64,000 nucleotides of DNA, taken from Pictodentalium vernedei (lineage: Eukaryota; Mollusca; Scaphopoda; Dentaliida; Dentaliidae). The notes beneath the pieces were generated by a model, which saw only the letters and a program-made list of their open reading frames with translations, had not been told where the DNA came from and made no database searches. Below are positions 21,121 through 35,975 of this stretch, piece after piece; position 1 is the first letter of the stretch, and each line of letters opens with the position of its first letter. Position numbers and translations under genes: made by a program. Location: assembly GCA_031216915.1 (NCBI GenBank), contig JAUFNR010000111.1, positions 58,154 to 122,153 of the forward strand, in the 5' to 3' direction.

Positions 21121-23057
21121 AATGACAGCCGACGGTTCACGCGCAGTATCACTTTCTCTACATTATAAAATCAACACTCGGAGTTTCCCTCGTTAGATAT
21201 ATGAAACAAGCGACAAACTCTTTAAACAGAATCCACCCATTTTCTTTCTAAACAGACTGAATGAATAATCTTCATGTCATGTTTTTTGGTGTTCTATCTA
21301 TTCAAAATATAGCTATTACAGCCGACACAAAGAAACTTGTCAATTCCAATCGTTTGTTTTTCAGTACTTGTACAGGAAAGCAACTTCTGCGATTTGGAAG
21401 ACTACAGTATTTTCGCTTATACCTCCACAGCGTCTTCTAGCCAGAAAGACGGAGGTAAGTGTGTCTAAAAACAAATGATGCATTTCAGAAGCTGATTTTT
21501 GTTGTTCCCTTTTGAAAAGGGAAAGGCCTTCATTATTTACGACTGAGCAAACCCCGAATAGCAGTGGTGCTTAAATGTCAGACATTAGAGGCATCTAACA
21601 AACAACACATTTCCAGTCACTTGAAGGTTTTTTTTCTCACTGGAGCCCAAGCTTGGCGTGGTTATTTTGGGGCCGAGAGATATGTCTACATACATAATGA
21701 CGTGGAGAAAGTGTGTGGGGTGATGAGGGTGGATTTGCTTTGGATAACCCCAAGTATAGTCCCATATTTGTTCAGTGCTGTGGGGTGAGCTTTCAATTAT
21801 ATTGTCCAGCTACCACACAAGGGTTATCAGTGGTCATCTAGAATAAAGAGAGTACGTTTTGAAGAAATCCAATTTTCCAATTCTTTTAGAGTTATCAGAA
21901 TTTCGATATGTGTACTTATACCCAAAATCTCAGGCTATCATGATTAATGCCTTTCAGTGGAGGGCTCGGCTGAACTGTTTGGTTCCGCCAACTCTTTCAC
22001 CACTCCACCCCCCCCCCCTCACACACACCCATAGAAGTAACAGGCCTGGGGGAGCATTTACGCAACAGCTGATGCGTGTATATTTTACAAGAGTGCACAT
22101 GAGTGTATTCTTGTAGGGGCCCTGGGAACTGCAGTAGTGTTGTTAACTGGGGTGGACACGTTGTGCTTTATTGCTTTAATATGACCCAGGACCCAAAGCC
22201 TTGTCTATTTCTTCTCTGAAGTTGCAACGTGATTGCAAAGTGCAAACACTAGGCTAAATTTCATTTTCTTATGTTTAATAGCAATGATTTTGGCATGAAT
22301 ACTGGGTGGGTGTGACCTAAAATACCTGTAAACAATAAGGTCGTGGTGTTGGTGGTTAAATGCTGAGCCTATGGAACTTTGAAACTGCCTTTTCCTAATA
22401 GGTGTGCTCCCTACATCGGAGGACCCTCGCATTTTTAGAAATGCCAATGTAATTGATACACAGAGGATTCTGTACCACAGAAACGTGCGTAACGTGACTG
22501 AGAATAGATTGGATGTATGGACAAGAATATAGACAATTGCAAAAAATGAGTGCCAATTTGGTAAAATTTCACAAAATTTCGAAAATGCGCTTTTTTATAA
22601 ACAAGATTTTCAATGGGTAAAAAGGGTCTTTCTCTTCATCGAGATGTTCTGAATTTTGCCTCGGAACATCTGCACTTTCTATTCACTCCTTTTTGGGATA
22701 TTTGTGTTCAAATTCTGACTCCGGGTGATGATATTTTGTACCAAAATAAGTGCCAACATCAGTCAGTTGTTACTATTTATAGTAACTCTGAATGTTATGA
22801 CAATGTTACTCTGGTCTGAACAACGAAACGGATCCCCACCAAAAATCGTCTGCTCAGTCATCGCGCTGGTTTATAGTGTAACTTATAACAGCTGCTTTGT
22901 TTCTGTTGATTTTTTTTTGGTATTAAAATCTAGCATATTTTTCATGTTCCTCCTCATCTACTCGAAATGGGCGTTATTATCTCCTCTTGAAACAGAATGA
23001 TGAAGGTCTTACAATTTAAAGTTTTCTATTTATATTTTTGCCACAAGAAAACGAATC

Positions 23058-23142
23058 GGGCTGTAGCTCAGTTAGTACCGGCGTTCACTTTGCTGTTTGA
23101 AAAAGTGCGCGTTCAAGGCGATGTGAGTTCAAACCGCTCCTG
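23058..23142 (+). other. tRNA-like element, copy 6
   Basis: Reference sequence. Confidence 0.5.
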
Positions 23143-25112
23143 TTCTCATATTTTGCTCGTTATCCTAACACACACATTTTTCGCTTTGTTCTGGTCGCAT
23201 CTTCATCTATAGTGCATGCTTTCGCAAATTAGCTGGTCAAAAGGCTGGAATATTCCACAATCAGCATATTTAAACGAACATTTTGGAAAACAACCAATTG
23301 CCCCAAAAAGACAGACCATTTGTTATAATTGGGGGCGCTGTTACGTTGTAAAAATTAAGTCAAATAACGGGACGATAATTACTGCCTGATGATGCCTTTC
23401 GTCTGTTCAGCACCACTGTCTGCCAGATTTAACGTTTGCTTGAAATAAAATATTGCGAATATTCTCTACTACACTTAATAAATAGCCCTTGTGACACACT
23501 AAAAGAGTATATGCACTGACACTATTTTATTACCCCCTTAAGCAATACATTTCTTCTCCATTATGTCAGAGGTGGAGCCCTTAATTTCAGCTGCCCAAGT
23601 GGGTGCAATTTGCGCATCGTACAAATGCGTGCAACACGTTAATGGTACATATGCCTTCAACCAATGCCAGCACTTCGTGTGCCGGTTTAGTAAGCTAGGA
23701 AGTTAGGTAGTAGATAGCTGGCGCAGGATGGTTCTCTCCGTGCTATCCGTCCTCTTTCATCCGACACAATACAAATAAGGTTGGAGAAAGAGTCTCGAAA
23801 CTCCACTAATAGACAAAGAAATGCAATCCATCACTACAAACTTTAAATATTCTGGGCACTTTGAGTTAAAAGATGTTTCTTTCACAGAATGACTGGTGGT
23901 GGAATGGCTCAACTTACAAGTTAGACAACTTTTGGAGCAAAACAGGGACGGCGGACCGTTGTCATGATTCCATGTGCTGTAGTGTTTGTCATATACGGAT
24001 AGCATACTTTCAAATCGTGTGTATGGACTAGTTTTGTGTGTGTGGGGGGGGGGGGGGGGAGGGGTGGCGTTTTATTTCAGTTTTACATTTTAGACCTCTG
24101 AATCGTCTTTTCGTCTTGATTTGTGGCTCGCGGTTTTATCTCGAATATTTTTCGATATGGATGTGTAGAGCAGGGAGTCACGATGGGTAGGGAAAGCATT
24201 CACGTTACAACACTTAGTTTTTCACAGATGAAGTGTACATTCCCACAAGCATCCACATGGGGATTTCTAGGTTCCTACCTCTTCCTCTGCTTATCCCGGG
24301 TCAGCATTAATTTTATGTATCATATACTGAAGGTGAACGAATATTTTAGAGGGGAAACGTTTGATTTGAGTATTAGGTTTCAACATTTGGTGGGCATTTG
24401 GTACCTCAACACGCTTGTCATTGTTTTCATTGGCTGTCGTTTAAGAATGTTTTCTTCAGAGAAGCGAATGGTAACATTGGTTGCATTTTGTAGCACTAAG
24501 AAAGTTGTGTACAGTTTAAGAAAATCACTTTCCAAACTTCCCAGATTTATTATCGTGAATAATTGTTAGCCTAGCCAATTTGAGTGATTACTAGCTTTAA
24601 GAGTAGGTCAGGTTCTGTATTGGGCAGTATTAATTCTGTGCCAGTATTAATACAGGTGAGTCGCACAGAGAAATTGGGATTCGTTGAACAATTCAAGCCT
24701 TTCATGTAACAGCCGAAGTTCGAAACCAATTCAACGTTTATGATAACGTGAATGAGGTGTTCACACACCACATAGTAACTGTTAAAATGTCTTCAATAAT
24801 TCAGGAGATAATATTTCACAAGAATAAAATCATGAACAATGGAAAATTTTACGTGTGCCATTTATTGGTATAGTCAACTAAAAAAAAATGTTTTTTTCAA
24901 TTTTTGCCTATGGTTACCCTTATGAAATTTATCAAAAAACTTCAAAATTTTTTTGACCCATTTTATGCTGCAGAAATTTTCTACATATAAAAATACCATT
25001 GTTTCACATTTTCTTCTGCTGAAATCGCTTGTTCTCACAGTATAAATCAACTTGAAGTAAACAATGGGTATCACTGTAGGCCTGAATTCACTTTTTCCTG
25101 CAATGACAGCCG

Positions 25113-25419
25113 TGGGACGACCCGCGTTGTGTCCTTGGGCAAGGCACTTTATCCCGGTTGCCTACATGCGGGCACGATGGCGCCGTGTACTATGGCGTAC
25201 TGCACTTCGATGGTGCACATCTCTTCAGCCGCTGTAACCCTGCTTGAGCAGAGCTTGACCAGAGTTAGAATGTTGAGGAGCTGACATTTGCTCGTCGATG
25301 CTCGATGGTTCTCTCCGGGTACTCCGGCTTCCTCCACCCGTAAAATTGTCACGGTCACGATTAGCCATTGTGCATAAGTATGTGACATTAAACACCAACA
25401 AACAAATAAATATATAAAA
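25113..25419 (+). mobile_element. Retroposon, copy 6
   Basis: Target duplications at 25102-25112 and 25420-25430. Confidence 0.85.
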
Positions 25420-27360
25420 AATGACAGCCGACGGTTCACGCGCAGTATCACTTTCTCTACATTATAAAATCAACACTCGGAGTTTCCCTCGTTAGATATA
25501 TGAAACAAGCGACAAACTCTTTAAACAGAATCCACCCATTTTCTTTCTAAACAGACTGAATGAATAATCTTCATGTCATGTTTTTTGGTGTTCTATCTAT
25601 TCAAAATATAGCTATTACAGCCGACACAAAGAAACTTGTCAATTCCAATCGTTTGTTTTTCAGTACTTGTACAGGAAAGCAACTTCTGCGATTTGGAAGA
25701 CTACAGTATTTTCGCTTATACCTCCACAGCGTCTTCTAGCCAGAAAGACGGAGGTAAGTGTGTCTAAAAACAAATGATGCCTTTCAGAAGCTGATTTTTG
25801 TTGTTCCCTTTTGAAAAGGGAAAGGCCTTCATTATTTACGACTGAGCAAAACCCCGAATAGCAGTGGTGCTTAAATGTCAGACATTAGAGGCATCTAACA
25901 AACAACACATTTCCAGTCACTTGAAGGTTTTTTTTCTCACTGGAGCCCAAGCTTGGCGTGGTTATTTTGGGGCGAGAGATATGTCTACATACATAATGAC
26001 GTGGAGAAAGTGTGTGGGGTGATGAGGGTGGATTTGCTTTGGATAACCCCAAGTATAGTCCCATATTTGTTCAGTGCTGTGGGGTGAGCTTTCAATTATA
26101 TTGTCCAGCTACCACACAAGGGTTATCAGTGGTCATCTAGAATAAAGAGAGTACGTTTTGAAGAAATCCAATTTTCCAATTCTTTTAGAGTTATCAGAAT
26201 TTCGATATGTGTACTTATACCCAAAATCTCAGGCTATCATGATTAATGCCTTTCAGTGGAGGGCTCGGCTGAACTGTTTGGTTCCGCCAACTCTTTCACC
26301 ACTCCACCCCCCCCCCCCCCCCCACACACACCCATAGAAGTAACAGGCCTGGGGGAGCATTTACGAAACAGCTGATGCGTGTATATTTTACAAGAGTGCA
26401 CATGAGTGTATTCTTGTAGGGGCCCTGGGAACTGCAGTAGTGTTGTTAACTGGGGTGGACACGTTGTGCTTTATTGCTTTAATATGACCCAGGACCCAAA
26501 GCCTTGTCTATTTCTTCTCTGAAGTTGCAACGTGATTGCAAAGTGCAAACACTAGGCTAAATTTCATTTTCTTATGTTTAATAGCAATGATTTTGGCATG
26601 AATACTGGGTGGGTGTGACCTAAAATACCTGTAAACAATAAGGTCGTGGTGTTGGTGGTTAAATGCTGAGCCTATGGAACTTTGAAACTGCCTTTTCCTA
26701 ATAGGTGTGCTCCCTACATCGGAGGACCCTCGCATTTTTAGAAATGCCAATGTAATTGATACACAGAGGATTCTGTACCACAGAAACATGCGTAACGTGA
26801 CTGAGAATAGATTGGATGTATGGACAAGAATATAGACAATTGCAAAAAATGAGTGCCAATTTGGTAAAATTTCACAAAATTTCGAAAATGCGCTTTTTTA
26901 TAAACAAGATTTTCAATGGGTAAAAAGGGTCTTTCTCTTCATCGAGATGTTCTGAATTTTGCCTCGGAACATCTGCACTTTCTATTCACTCCTTTTTGGG
27001 ATATTTGTGTTCAAATTCTGACTCCGGGTGATGATATTTTGTACCAAAATAAGTGCCAACATCAGTCAGTTGTTACTATTTATAGTAACTCTGAATGTTA
27101 TGACAATGTTACTCTGGTCTGAACAACGAAATGGATCCCCACCAAAAATCGTCTGCTCAGTCATCGCGCTGGTTTATAGTGTAACTTATAACAGCTGCTT
27201 TGTTTCTGTTGATTTTTTTTTGGTATTAAAATCTAGCATATTTTTCATGTTCCTCCTCATCTACTCGAAATGGGCGTTATTATCTCCTCTTGAAACAGAA
27301 TGATGAAGGTCTTACAATTTAAAGTTTTCTATTTATATTTTTGCCACAAGAAAACGAATC

Positions 27361-27445
27361 GGGCTGTAGCTCAGTTAGTACCGGCGTTCACTTTGCTGTT
27401 TGAAAAAGTGCGCGTTCAAGGCGATGTGAGTTCAAACCGCTCCTG
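27361..27445 (+). other. tRNA-like element, copy 7
   Basis: Reference sequence. Confidence 0.5.
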
Positions 27446-29416
27446 TTCTCATATTTTGCTCGTTATCCTAACACACACATTTTTCGCTTTGTTCTGGTCG
27501 CATCTTCATCTATAGTGCATGCTTTCGCAAATTAGCTGGTCAAAAGGCTGGAATATTCCACAATCAGCATATTTAAACGAACATTTTGGAAAACAACCAA
27601 TTGCCCCAAAAAGACAGACCATTTGTTATAATTGGGGGCGCTGTTACGTTGTAAAAATTAAGTCAAATAACGGGACGATAATTACTGCCTGATGATGCCT
27701 TTCGTCTGTTCAGCACCACTGTCTGCCAGATTTAACGTTTGCTTGAAATAAAATATTGCGAATATTCTCTACTACACTTAATAAATAGCCCTTGTGACAC
27801 ACTAAAAGAGTATATGCACTGACACTATTTTATTACCCCCTTAAGCAATACATTTCTTCTCCGTTATGTCAGAGGTGGAGCCCTTAATTTCAGCTGCCCA
27901 AGTGGGTGCAATTTGCGCATCGTACAAATGCGTGCAACACGTTAATGGTACATATGCCTTCAACCAATGCCAGCACTTCGTGTGCCGGTTTAGTAAGCTA
28001 GGAAGTTAGGTAGTAGATAGCTGGCGCAGGATGGTTCTCTCCGTGCTATCCGTCCTCTTTCATCCGACACAATACAAATAAGTTTGGAGAAAGAGTCTCG
28101 AAACTCCACTAATAGACAAAGAAATGCAATCCATCACTACAAACTTTAAATATTCTGGGCACTTTGAGTTAAAAGATGTTTCTTTCACAGAATGACTGGT
28201 GGTGGAATGGCTCAACTTACAAGTTAGACAACTTTTGGAGCAAAACAGGGACGGCGGACCGTTGTCATGATTCTATGTGCTGTAGTGTTTGTCATATACG
28301 GATAGCATACTTTCAAATCGTGTGTATGGACTAGTTTTGTGTGTGTGGGGGGGGGGGGGGGGGAGGGGTGGCGTTTTATTTCAGTTTTACATTTTAGACC
28401 TCTGAATCGTCTTTTCGTCTTGATTTGTGGCTCGCGGTTTTATCTCGAATATTTTTCGATATGGATGTGTAGAGCAGGGAGTCACGATGGGTAGGGAAAG
28501 CATTCACGTTACAACACTTAGTTTTTCACAGATGAAGTGTACATTCCCACAAGCATCCACATGGGGATTTCTAGGTTCCTACCTCTTCCTCTGCTTATCC
28601 CGGGTCAGCATTAATTTTATGTATCATATACTGAAGGTGAACGAATATTTTAGAGGGGAAACGTTTGATTTGAGTATTAGGTTTCAACATTTGGTGGGCA
28701 TTTGGTACCTCAACACGCTTGTCATTGTTTTCATTGGCTGTCGTTTAAGAATGTTTTCTTCAGAGAAGCGAATGGTAACATTGGTTGCATTTTGTAGCAC
28801 TAAGAAAGTTGTGTACAGTTTAAGAAAATCACTTTCCAAACTTCCCAGATTTATTATCGTGAATAATTGTTAGCCTAGCCAATTTGAGTGATTACTAGCT
28901 TTAAGAGTAGGTCAGGTTCTGTATTGGGCAGTATTAATTCTGTGCCAGTATTAATACAGGTGAGTCGCACAGAGAAATTGGGATTCGTTGAACAATTCAA
29001 GCCTTTCATGTAACAGCCGAAGTTCGAAACCAATTCAACGTTTATGATAACGTGAATGAGGTGTTCACACACCACATAGTAACTGTTAAAATGTCTTCAA
29101 TAATTCAGGAGATAATGTTTCACAAGAATAAAATCATGAACAATGGAAAATTTTACGTGTGCCATTTATTGGTATAGTCAACTAAAAAAAAATGTTTTTT
29201 TCAATTTTTGCCTATGGTTACCCTTATGAAATTTATCAAAAAACTTCAAAATTTTTTTGACCCATTTTATGCTGCAGAAATTTTCTACATATAAAAATAC
29301 CATTGTTTCACATTTTCTTCTGCTGAAATCGCTTGTTCTCACAGTATAAATCAACTTGAAGTAAACAATGGGTATCACTGTAGGCCTGAATTCACTTTTT
29401 CCTGCAATGACAGCCG

Positions 29417-29723
29417 TGGGACGACCCGCGTTGTGTCCTTGGGCAAGGCACTTTATCCCGGTTGCCTACATGCGGGCACGATGGCGCCGTGTACTATGGC
29501 GTACTGCACTTCGATGGTGCACATCTCTTCAGCCGCTGTAACCCTGCTTGAGCAGAGCTTGACCAGAGTTAGAATGTTGAGGAGCTGACATTTGCTCGTC
29601 GATGCTCGATGGTTCTCTCCGGGTACTCCGGCTTCCTCCACCCGTAAAATTGTCACGGTCACGATTAGCCATTGTGCATAAGTATGTGACATTAAACACC
29701 AACAAACAAATAAATATATAAAA
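29417..29723 (+). mobile_element. Retroposon, copy 7
   Basis: Target duplications at 29406-29416 and 29724-29734. Confidence 0.85.
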
Positions 29724-31667
29724 AATGACAGCCGACGGTTCACGCGCAGTATCACTTTCTCTACATTATAAAATCAACACTCGGAGTTTCCCTCGTTAGA
29801 TATATGAAACAAGCGACAAACTCTTTAAACAGAATCCACCCATTTTCTTTCTAAACAGACTGAATGAATAATCTTCATGTCATGTTTTTTGGTGTTCTAT
29901 CTATTCAAAATATAGCTATTACAGCCGACACAAAGAAACTTGTCAATTCCAATCGTTTGTTTTTCAGTACTTGTACAGGAAAGCAACTTCTGCGATTTGG
30001 AAGACTACAGTATTTTCGCTTATACCTCCACAGCGTCTTCTAGCCAGAAAGACGGAGGTAAGTGTGTCTAAAAACAAATGATGCATTTCAGAAGCTGATT
30101 TTTGTTGTTCCCTTTTGAAAAGGGAAAGGCCTTCATTATTTACGACTGAGCAAACCCCGAATAGCAGTGGTGCTTAAATGTCAGACATTAGAGGCATCTA
30201 ACAAACAACACATTTCCAGTCACTTGAAGGTTTTTTTTCTCACTGGAGCCCAAGCTTGGCGTGGTTATTTTGGGGCCGAGAGATATGTCTACATACATAA
30301 TGACGTGGAGAAAGTGTGTGGGGTGATGAGGGTGGATTTGCTTTGGATAACCCCAAGTATAGTCCCATATTTGTTCAGTGCTGTGGGGTGAGCTTTCAAT
30401 TATATTGTCCAGCTACCACACAAGGGTTATCAGTGGTCATCTCATCTAGAATAAAGAGAGTACGTTTTGAAGAAATCCAATTTTCCAATTCTTTTAGAGT
30501 TATCAGAATTTCGATATGTGTACTTATACCCAAAATCTCAGGCTATCATGATTAATGCCTTTCAGTGGAGGGCTCGGCTGAACTGTTTGGTTCCGCCAAC
30601 TCTTTCACCACTCCACCCCCCCCCCCCCTCACACACACCCATAGAAGTAACAGGCCTGGGGGAGCATTTACGCAACAGCTGATGCGTGTATATTTTACAA
30701 GAGTGCACATGAGTGTATTCTTGTAGGGGCCCTGGGAACTGCAGTAGTGTTGTTAACTGGGGTGGACACGTTGTGCTTTATTGCTTTAATATGACCCAGG
30801 ACCCAAAGCCTTGTCTATTTCTTCTCTGAAGTTGCAACGTGATTGCAAAGTGCAAACACTAGGCTAAATTTCATTTTCTTATGTTTAATAGCAATGATTT
30901 TGGCATGAATACTGGGTGGGTGTGACCTAAAATACCTGTAAACAATAAGGTCGTGGTGTTGGTGGTTAAATGCTGAGCCTATGGAACTTTGAAACTGCCT
31001 TTTCCTAATAGGTGTGCTCCCTACATCGGAGGACCCTCGCATTTTTAGAAATGCCAATGTAATTGATACACAGAGGATTCTGTACCACAGAAACATGCGT
31101 AACGTGACTGAGAATAGATTGGATGTATGGACAAGAATATAGACAATTGCAAAAAATGAGTGCCAATTTGGTAAAATTTCACAAAATTTCGAAAATGCGC
31201 TTTTTTATAAACAAGATTTTCAATGGGTAAAAAGGGTCTTTCTCTTCATCGAGATGTTCTGAATTTTGCCTCGGAACATCTGCACTTTCTATTCACTCCT
31301 TTTTGGGATATTTGTGTTCAAATTCTGACTCCGGGTGATGATATTTTGTACCAAAATAAGTGCCAACATCAGTCAGTTGTTACTATTTATAGTAACTCTG
31401 AATGTTATGACAATGTTACTCTGGTCTGAACAACGAAACGGATCCCCACCAAAAATCGTCTGCTCAGTCATCGCGCTGGTTTATAGTGTAACTTATAACA
31501 GCTGCTTTGTTTCTGTTGATTTTTTTTTGGTATTAAAATCTAGCATATCTTTCATGTTCCTCCTCATCTACTCGAAATGGGCGTTATTATCTCCTCTTGA
31601 AACAGAATGATGAAGGTCTTACAATTTAAAGTTTTCTATTTATATTTTTGCCACAAGAAAACGAATC

Positions 31668-31752
31668 GGGCTGTAGCTCAGTTAGTACCGGCGTTCACTT
31701 TGCTGTTTGAAAAAGTGCGCGTTCAAGGCGATGTGAGTTCAAACCTCTCCTG
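31668..31752 (+). other. tRNA-like element, copy 8 (variant)
   Basis: Carries the copy 4 variant, T at 31746. Confidence 0.5.
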
Positions 31753-33729
31753 TTCTCATATTTTGCTCGTTATCCTAACACACACATTTTTCGCTTTGTT
31801 CTGGTCGCATCTTCATCTATAGTGCATGCTTTCGCAAATTAGCTGGTCAAAAGGCTGGAATATTCCACAATCAGCATATTTAAACGAACATTTTGGAAAA
31901 CAACCAATTGCCCCAAAAAGACAGACCATTTGTTATAATTGGGGGCGCTGTTACGTTGTAAAAATTAAGTCAAATAACGGGACGATAATTACTGCCTGAT
32001 GATGCCTTTCGTCTGTTCAGCACCACTGTCTGCCAGATTTAACGTTTGCTTGAAATAAAATATTGCGAATATTCTCTACTACACTTAATAAATAGCCCTT
32101 GTGACACACTAAAAGAGTATATGCACTGACACTATTTTATTACCCCCTTAAGCAATACATTTCTTCTCCGTTATGTCAGAGGTGGAGCCCTTAATTTCAG
32201 CTGCCCAAGTGGGTGCAATTTGCGCATCGTACAAATGCGTGCAACACGTTAATGGTACATATGCCTTCAACCAATGCCAGCACTTCGTGTGCCGGTTTAG
32301 TAAGCTAGGAAGTTAGGTAGTAGATAGCTGGCGCAGGATGGTTCTCTCCGTGCTATCCGTCCTCTTTCATCCGACACAATACAAATAAGGTTGGAGAAAG
32401 AGTCTCGAAACTCCACTAATAGACAAAGAAATGCAATCCATCACTACAAACTTTAAATATTCTGGGCACTTTGAGTTAAAAGATGTTTCTTTCACAGAAT
32501 GACTGGTGGTGGAATGGCTCAACTTACAAGTTAGACAACTTTTGGAGCAAAACAGGGACGGCGGACCGTTGTCATGATTCCATGTGCTGTAGTGTTTGTC
32601 ATATACGGATAGCATACTTTCAAATCGTGTGTATGGACTAGTTTTGTGTGTGTGGGGGGGGGGGGGGGGGGGGGGGAGGGGTGGCGTTTTATTTCAGTTT
32701 TACATTTTAGACCTCTGAATCGTCTTTTCGTCTTGATTTGTGGCTCGCGGTTTTATCTCGAATATTTTTCGATATGGATGTGTAGAGCAGGGAGTCACGA
32801 TGGGTAGGGAAAGCATTCACGTTACAACACTTAGTTTTTCACAGATGAAGTGTACATTCCCACAAGCATCCACATGGGGATTTCTAGGTTCCTACCTCTT
32901 CCTCTGCTTATCCCGGGTCAGCATTAATTTTATGTATCATATACTGAAGGTGAACGAATATTTTAGAGGGGAAACGTTTGATTTGAGTATTAGGTTTCAA
33001 CATTTGGTGGGCATTTGGTACCTCAACACGCTTGTCATTGTTTTCATTGGCTGTCGTTTAAGAATGTTTTCTTCAGAGAAGCGAATGGTAACATTGGTTG
33101 CATTTTGTAGCACTAAGAAAGTTGTGTACAGTTTAAGAAAATCACTTTCCAAACTTCCCAGATTTATTATCGTGAATAATTGTTAGCCTAGCCAATTTGA
33201 GTGATTACTAGCTTTAAGAGTAGGTCAGGTTCTGTATTGGGCAGTATTAATTCTGTGCCAGTATTAATACAGGTGAGTCGCACAGAGAAATTGGGATTCG
33301 TTGAACAATTCAAGCCTTTCATGTAACAGCCGAAGTTCGAAACCAATTCAACGTTTATGATAACGTGAATGAGGTGTTCACACACCACATAGTAACTGTT
33401 AAAATGTCTTCAATAATTCAGGAGATAATATTTCACAAGAATAAAATCATGAACAATGGAAAATTTTACGTGTGCCATTTATTGGTATAGTCAACTAAAA
33501 AAAAATGTTTTTTTCAATTTTTGCCTATGGTTACCCTTATGAAATTTATCAAAAAACTTCAAAATTTTTTTGACCCATTTTATGCTGCAGAAATTTTCTA
33601 CATATAAAAATACCATTGTTTCACATTTTCTTCTGCTGAAATCGCTTGTTCTCACAGTATAAATCAACTTGAAGTAAACAATGGGTATCACTGTAGGCCT
33701 GAATTCACTTTTTCCTGCAATGACAGCCG

Positions 33730-34036
33730 TGGGACGACCCGCGTTGTGTCCTTGGGCAAGGCACTTTATCCCGGTTGCCTACATGCGGGCACGATGGCGC
33801 CGTGTACTATGGCGTACTGCACTTCGATGGTGCACATCTCTTCAGCCGCTGTAACCCTGCTTGAGCAGAGCTTGACCAGAGTTAGAATGTTGAGGAGCTG
33901 ACATTTGCTCGTCGATGCTCGATGGTTCTCTCCGGGTACTCCGGCTTCCTCCACCCGTAAAATTGTCACGGTCACGATTAGCCATTGTGCATAAGTATGT
34001 GACATTAAACACCAACAAACAAATAAATATATAAAA
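33730..34036 (+). mobile_element. Retroposon, copy 8
   Basis: Target duplications at 33719-33729 and 34037-34047. Confidence 0.85.
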
Positions 34037-35975
34037 AATGACAGCCGACGGTTCACGCGCAGTATCACTTTCTCTACATTATAAAATCAACACTCGGAGT
34101 TTCCCTCGTTAGATATATGAAACAAGCGACAAACTCTTTAAACAGAATCCACCCATTTTCTTTCTAAACAGACTGAATGAATAATCTTCATGTCATGTTT
34201 TTTGGTGTTCTATCTATTCAAAATATAGCTATTACAGCCGACACAAAGAAACTTGTCAATTCCAATCGTTTGTTTTTCAGTACTTGTACAGGAAAGCAAC
34301 TTCTGCGATTTGGAAGACTACAGTATTTTCGCTTATACCTCCACAGCGTCTTCTAGCCAGAAAGACGGAGGTAAGTGTGTCTAAAAACAAATGATGCCTT
34401 TCAGAAGCTGATTTTTGTTGTTCCCTTTTGAAAAGGGAAAGGCCTTCATTATTTACGACTGAGCAAACCCCGAATAGCAGTGGTGCTTAAATGTCAGACA
34501 TTAGAGGCATCTAACAAACAACACATTTCCAGTCACTTGAAGGTTTTTTTTCTCACTGGAGCCCAAGCTTGGCGTGGTTATTTTGGGGCCGAGAGATATG
34601 TCTACATACATAATGACGTGGAGAAAGTGTGTGGGGTGATGAGGGTGGATTTGCTTTGGATAACCCCAAGTATAGTCCCATATTTGTTCAGTGCTGTGGG
34701 GTGAGCTTTCAATTATATTGTCCAGCTACCACACAAGGGTTATCAGTGGTCATCTAGAATAAAGAGAGTACGTTTTGAAGAAATCCAATTTTCCAATTCT
34801 TTTAGAGTTATCAGAATTTCGATATGTGTACTTATACCCAAAATCTCAGGCTATCATGATTAATGACTTTCAGTGGAGGGCTCGGCTGAACTGTTTGGTT
34901 CCGCCAACTCTTTCACCACTCCACCCCCCCCCCCCTCACACACACCCATAGAAGTAACAGGCCTGGGGGAGCATTTACGCAACAGCTGATGCGTGTATAT
35001 TTTACAAGAGTGCACATGAGTGTATTCTTGTAGGGGCCCTGGGAACTGCAGTAGTGTTGTTAACTGGGGTGGACACGTTGTGCTTTATTGCTTTAATATG
35101 ACCCAGGACCCAAAGCCTTGTCTATTTCTTCTCTGAAGTTGCAACGTGATTGCAAAGTGCAAACACTAGGCTAAATTTCATTTTCTTATGTTTAATAGCA
35201 ATGATTTTGGCATGAATACTGGGTGGGTGTGACCTAAAATACCTGTAAACAATAAGGTCGTGGTGTTGGTGGTTAAATGCTGAGCCTATGGAACTTTGAA
35301 ACTGCCTTTTCCTAATAGGTGTGCTCCCTACATCGGAGGACCCTCGCATTTTTAGAAATGCCAATGTAATTGATACACAGAGGATTCTGTACCACAGAAA
35401 CATGCGTAACGTGACTGAGAATAGATTGGATGTATGGACAAGAATATAGACAATTGCAAAAAATGAGTGCCAATTTGGTAAAATTTCACAAAATTTCGAA
35501 AATGCGCTTTTTTATAAACAAGATTTTCAATGGGTAAAAAGGGTCTTTCTCTTCATCGAGATGTTCTGAATTTTGCCTCGGAACATCTGCACTTTCTATT
35601 CACTCCTTTTTGGGATATTTGTGTTCAAATTCTGACTCCGGGTGATGATATTTTGTACCAAAATAAGTGCCAACATCAGTCAGTTGTTACTATTTATAGT
35701 AACTCTGAATGTTATGACAATGTTACTCTGGTCTGAACAACGAAACGGATCCCCACCAAAAATCGTCTGCTCAGTCATCGCGCTGGTTTATAGTGTAACT
35801 TATAACAGCTGCTTTGTTTCTGTTGATTTTTTTTTTGGTATTAAAATCTAGCATATTTTTCATGTTCCTCCTCATCTACTCGAAATGGGCGTTATTATCT
35901 CCTCTTGAAACAGAATGATGAAGGTCTTACAATTTAAAGTTTTCTATTTATATTTTTGCCACAAGAAAACGAATC

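Larger units (their letters stand above)
4311..21528 (+). repeat. Higher-order repeat, block I (copies 2-5, about 17.2 kb)
   Basis: Four consecutive units carry marker alleles that return in the same order in the next four. Copy 2 marks: G at 5269 and A at 6344. Copy 3 marks: one C missing near 8756, a C-tract running straight into ACAC, and an A-type tail. Copy 4 marks: C at 14331 and T at 14528. Copy 5 marks: A at 17646, a ten-T run at 18607-18616 and C at 19155. Block length is 17,218 bp. The simplest reading is segmental duplication of four units by unequal exchange. Confidence 0.88.
17225..21528 (+). repeat. Unit copy 5 (B head, A tail; HOR position 4)
   Basis: Head alleles are B type (intact GGGGCCGAG, T before the CA repeat) with three marks shared with copy 9 (A 17646, T10 at 18607-18616, C 19155). 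From about 19,477 onward the alleles are A type (GTTTGG, TTCTATG, GTTTCAC, GCATTTC). The switch lies between 19155 and about 19477. Private C at 19953 changes Ser to Pro in the 148-codon ORF. Exon B at 19289-19387; exon A at 21365-21454. Confidence 0.97.
21529..25827 (+). repeat. Unit copy 6 (B type, HOR position 1)
   Basis: Pairs with copy 2 through G 22485 and A 23560. C11 followed by T; G16. No private indel outside homopolymers was noticed. Exon B at 23591-23689; exon A at 25664-25753. Confidence 0.97.
25828..30131 (+). repeat. Unit copy 7 (A type, HOR position 2)
   Basis: Pairs with copy 3. C17 (26307-26323) without T; G17 (28347-28363). The C missing near 25973 frameshifts segment D. 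Private extra A in 25848-25851. Lacks the AATTT duplication of copy 3, so that duplication arose after the blocks separated or was lost here. Exon B at 27894-27992; exon A at 29968-30057. Confidence 0.97.
30132..34444 (+). repeat. Unit copy 8 (B' type, HOR position 3)
   Basis: Pairs with copy 4 (C 31549, T 31746). Longest complete unit (4313 bp) because of a private 5-bp tandem duplication CATCT at 30438-30447 and a G23 tract. C13 followed by T. Exon B at 32201-32299; exon A at 34281-34370. Confidence 0.97.
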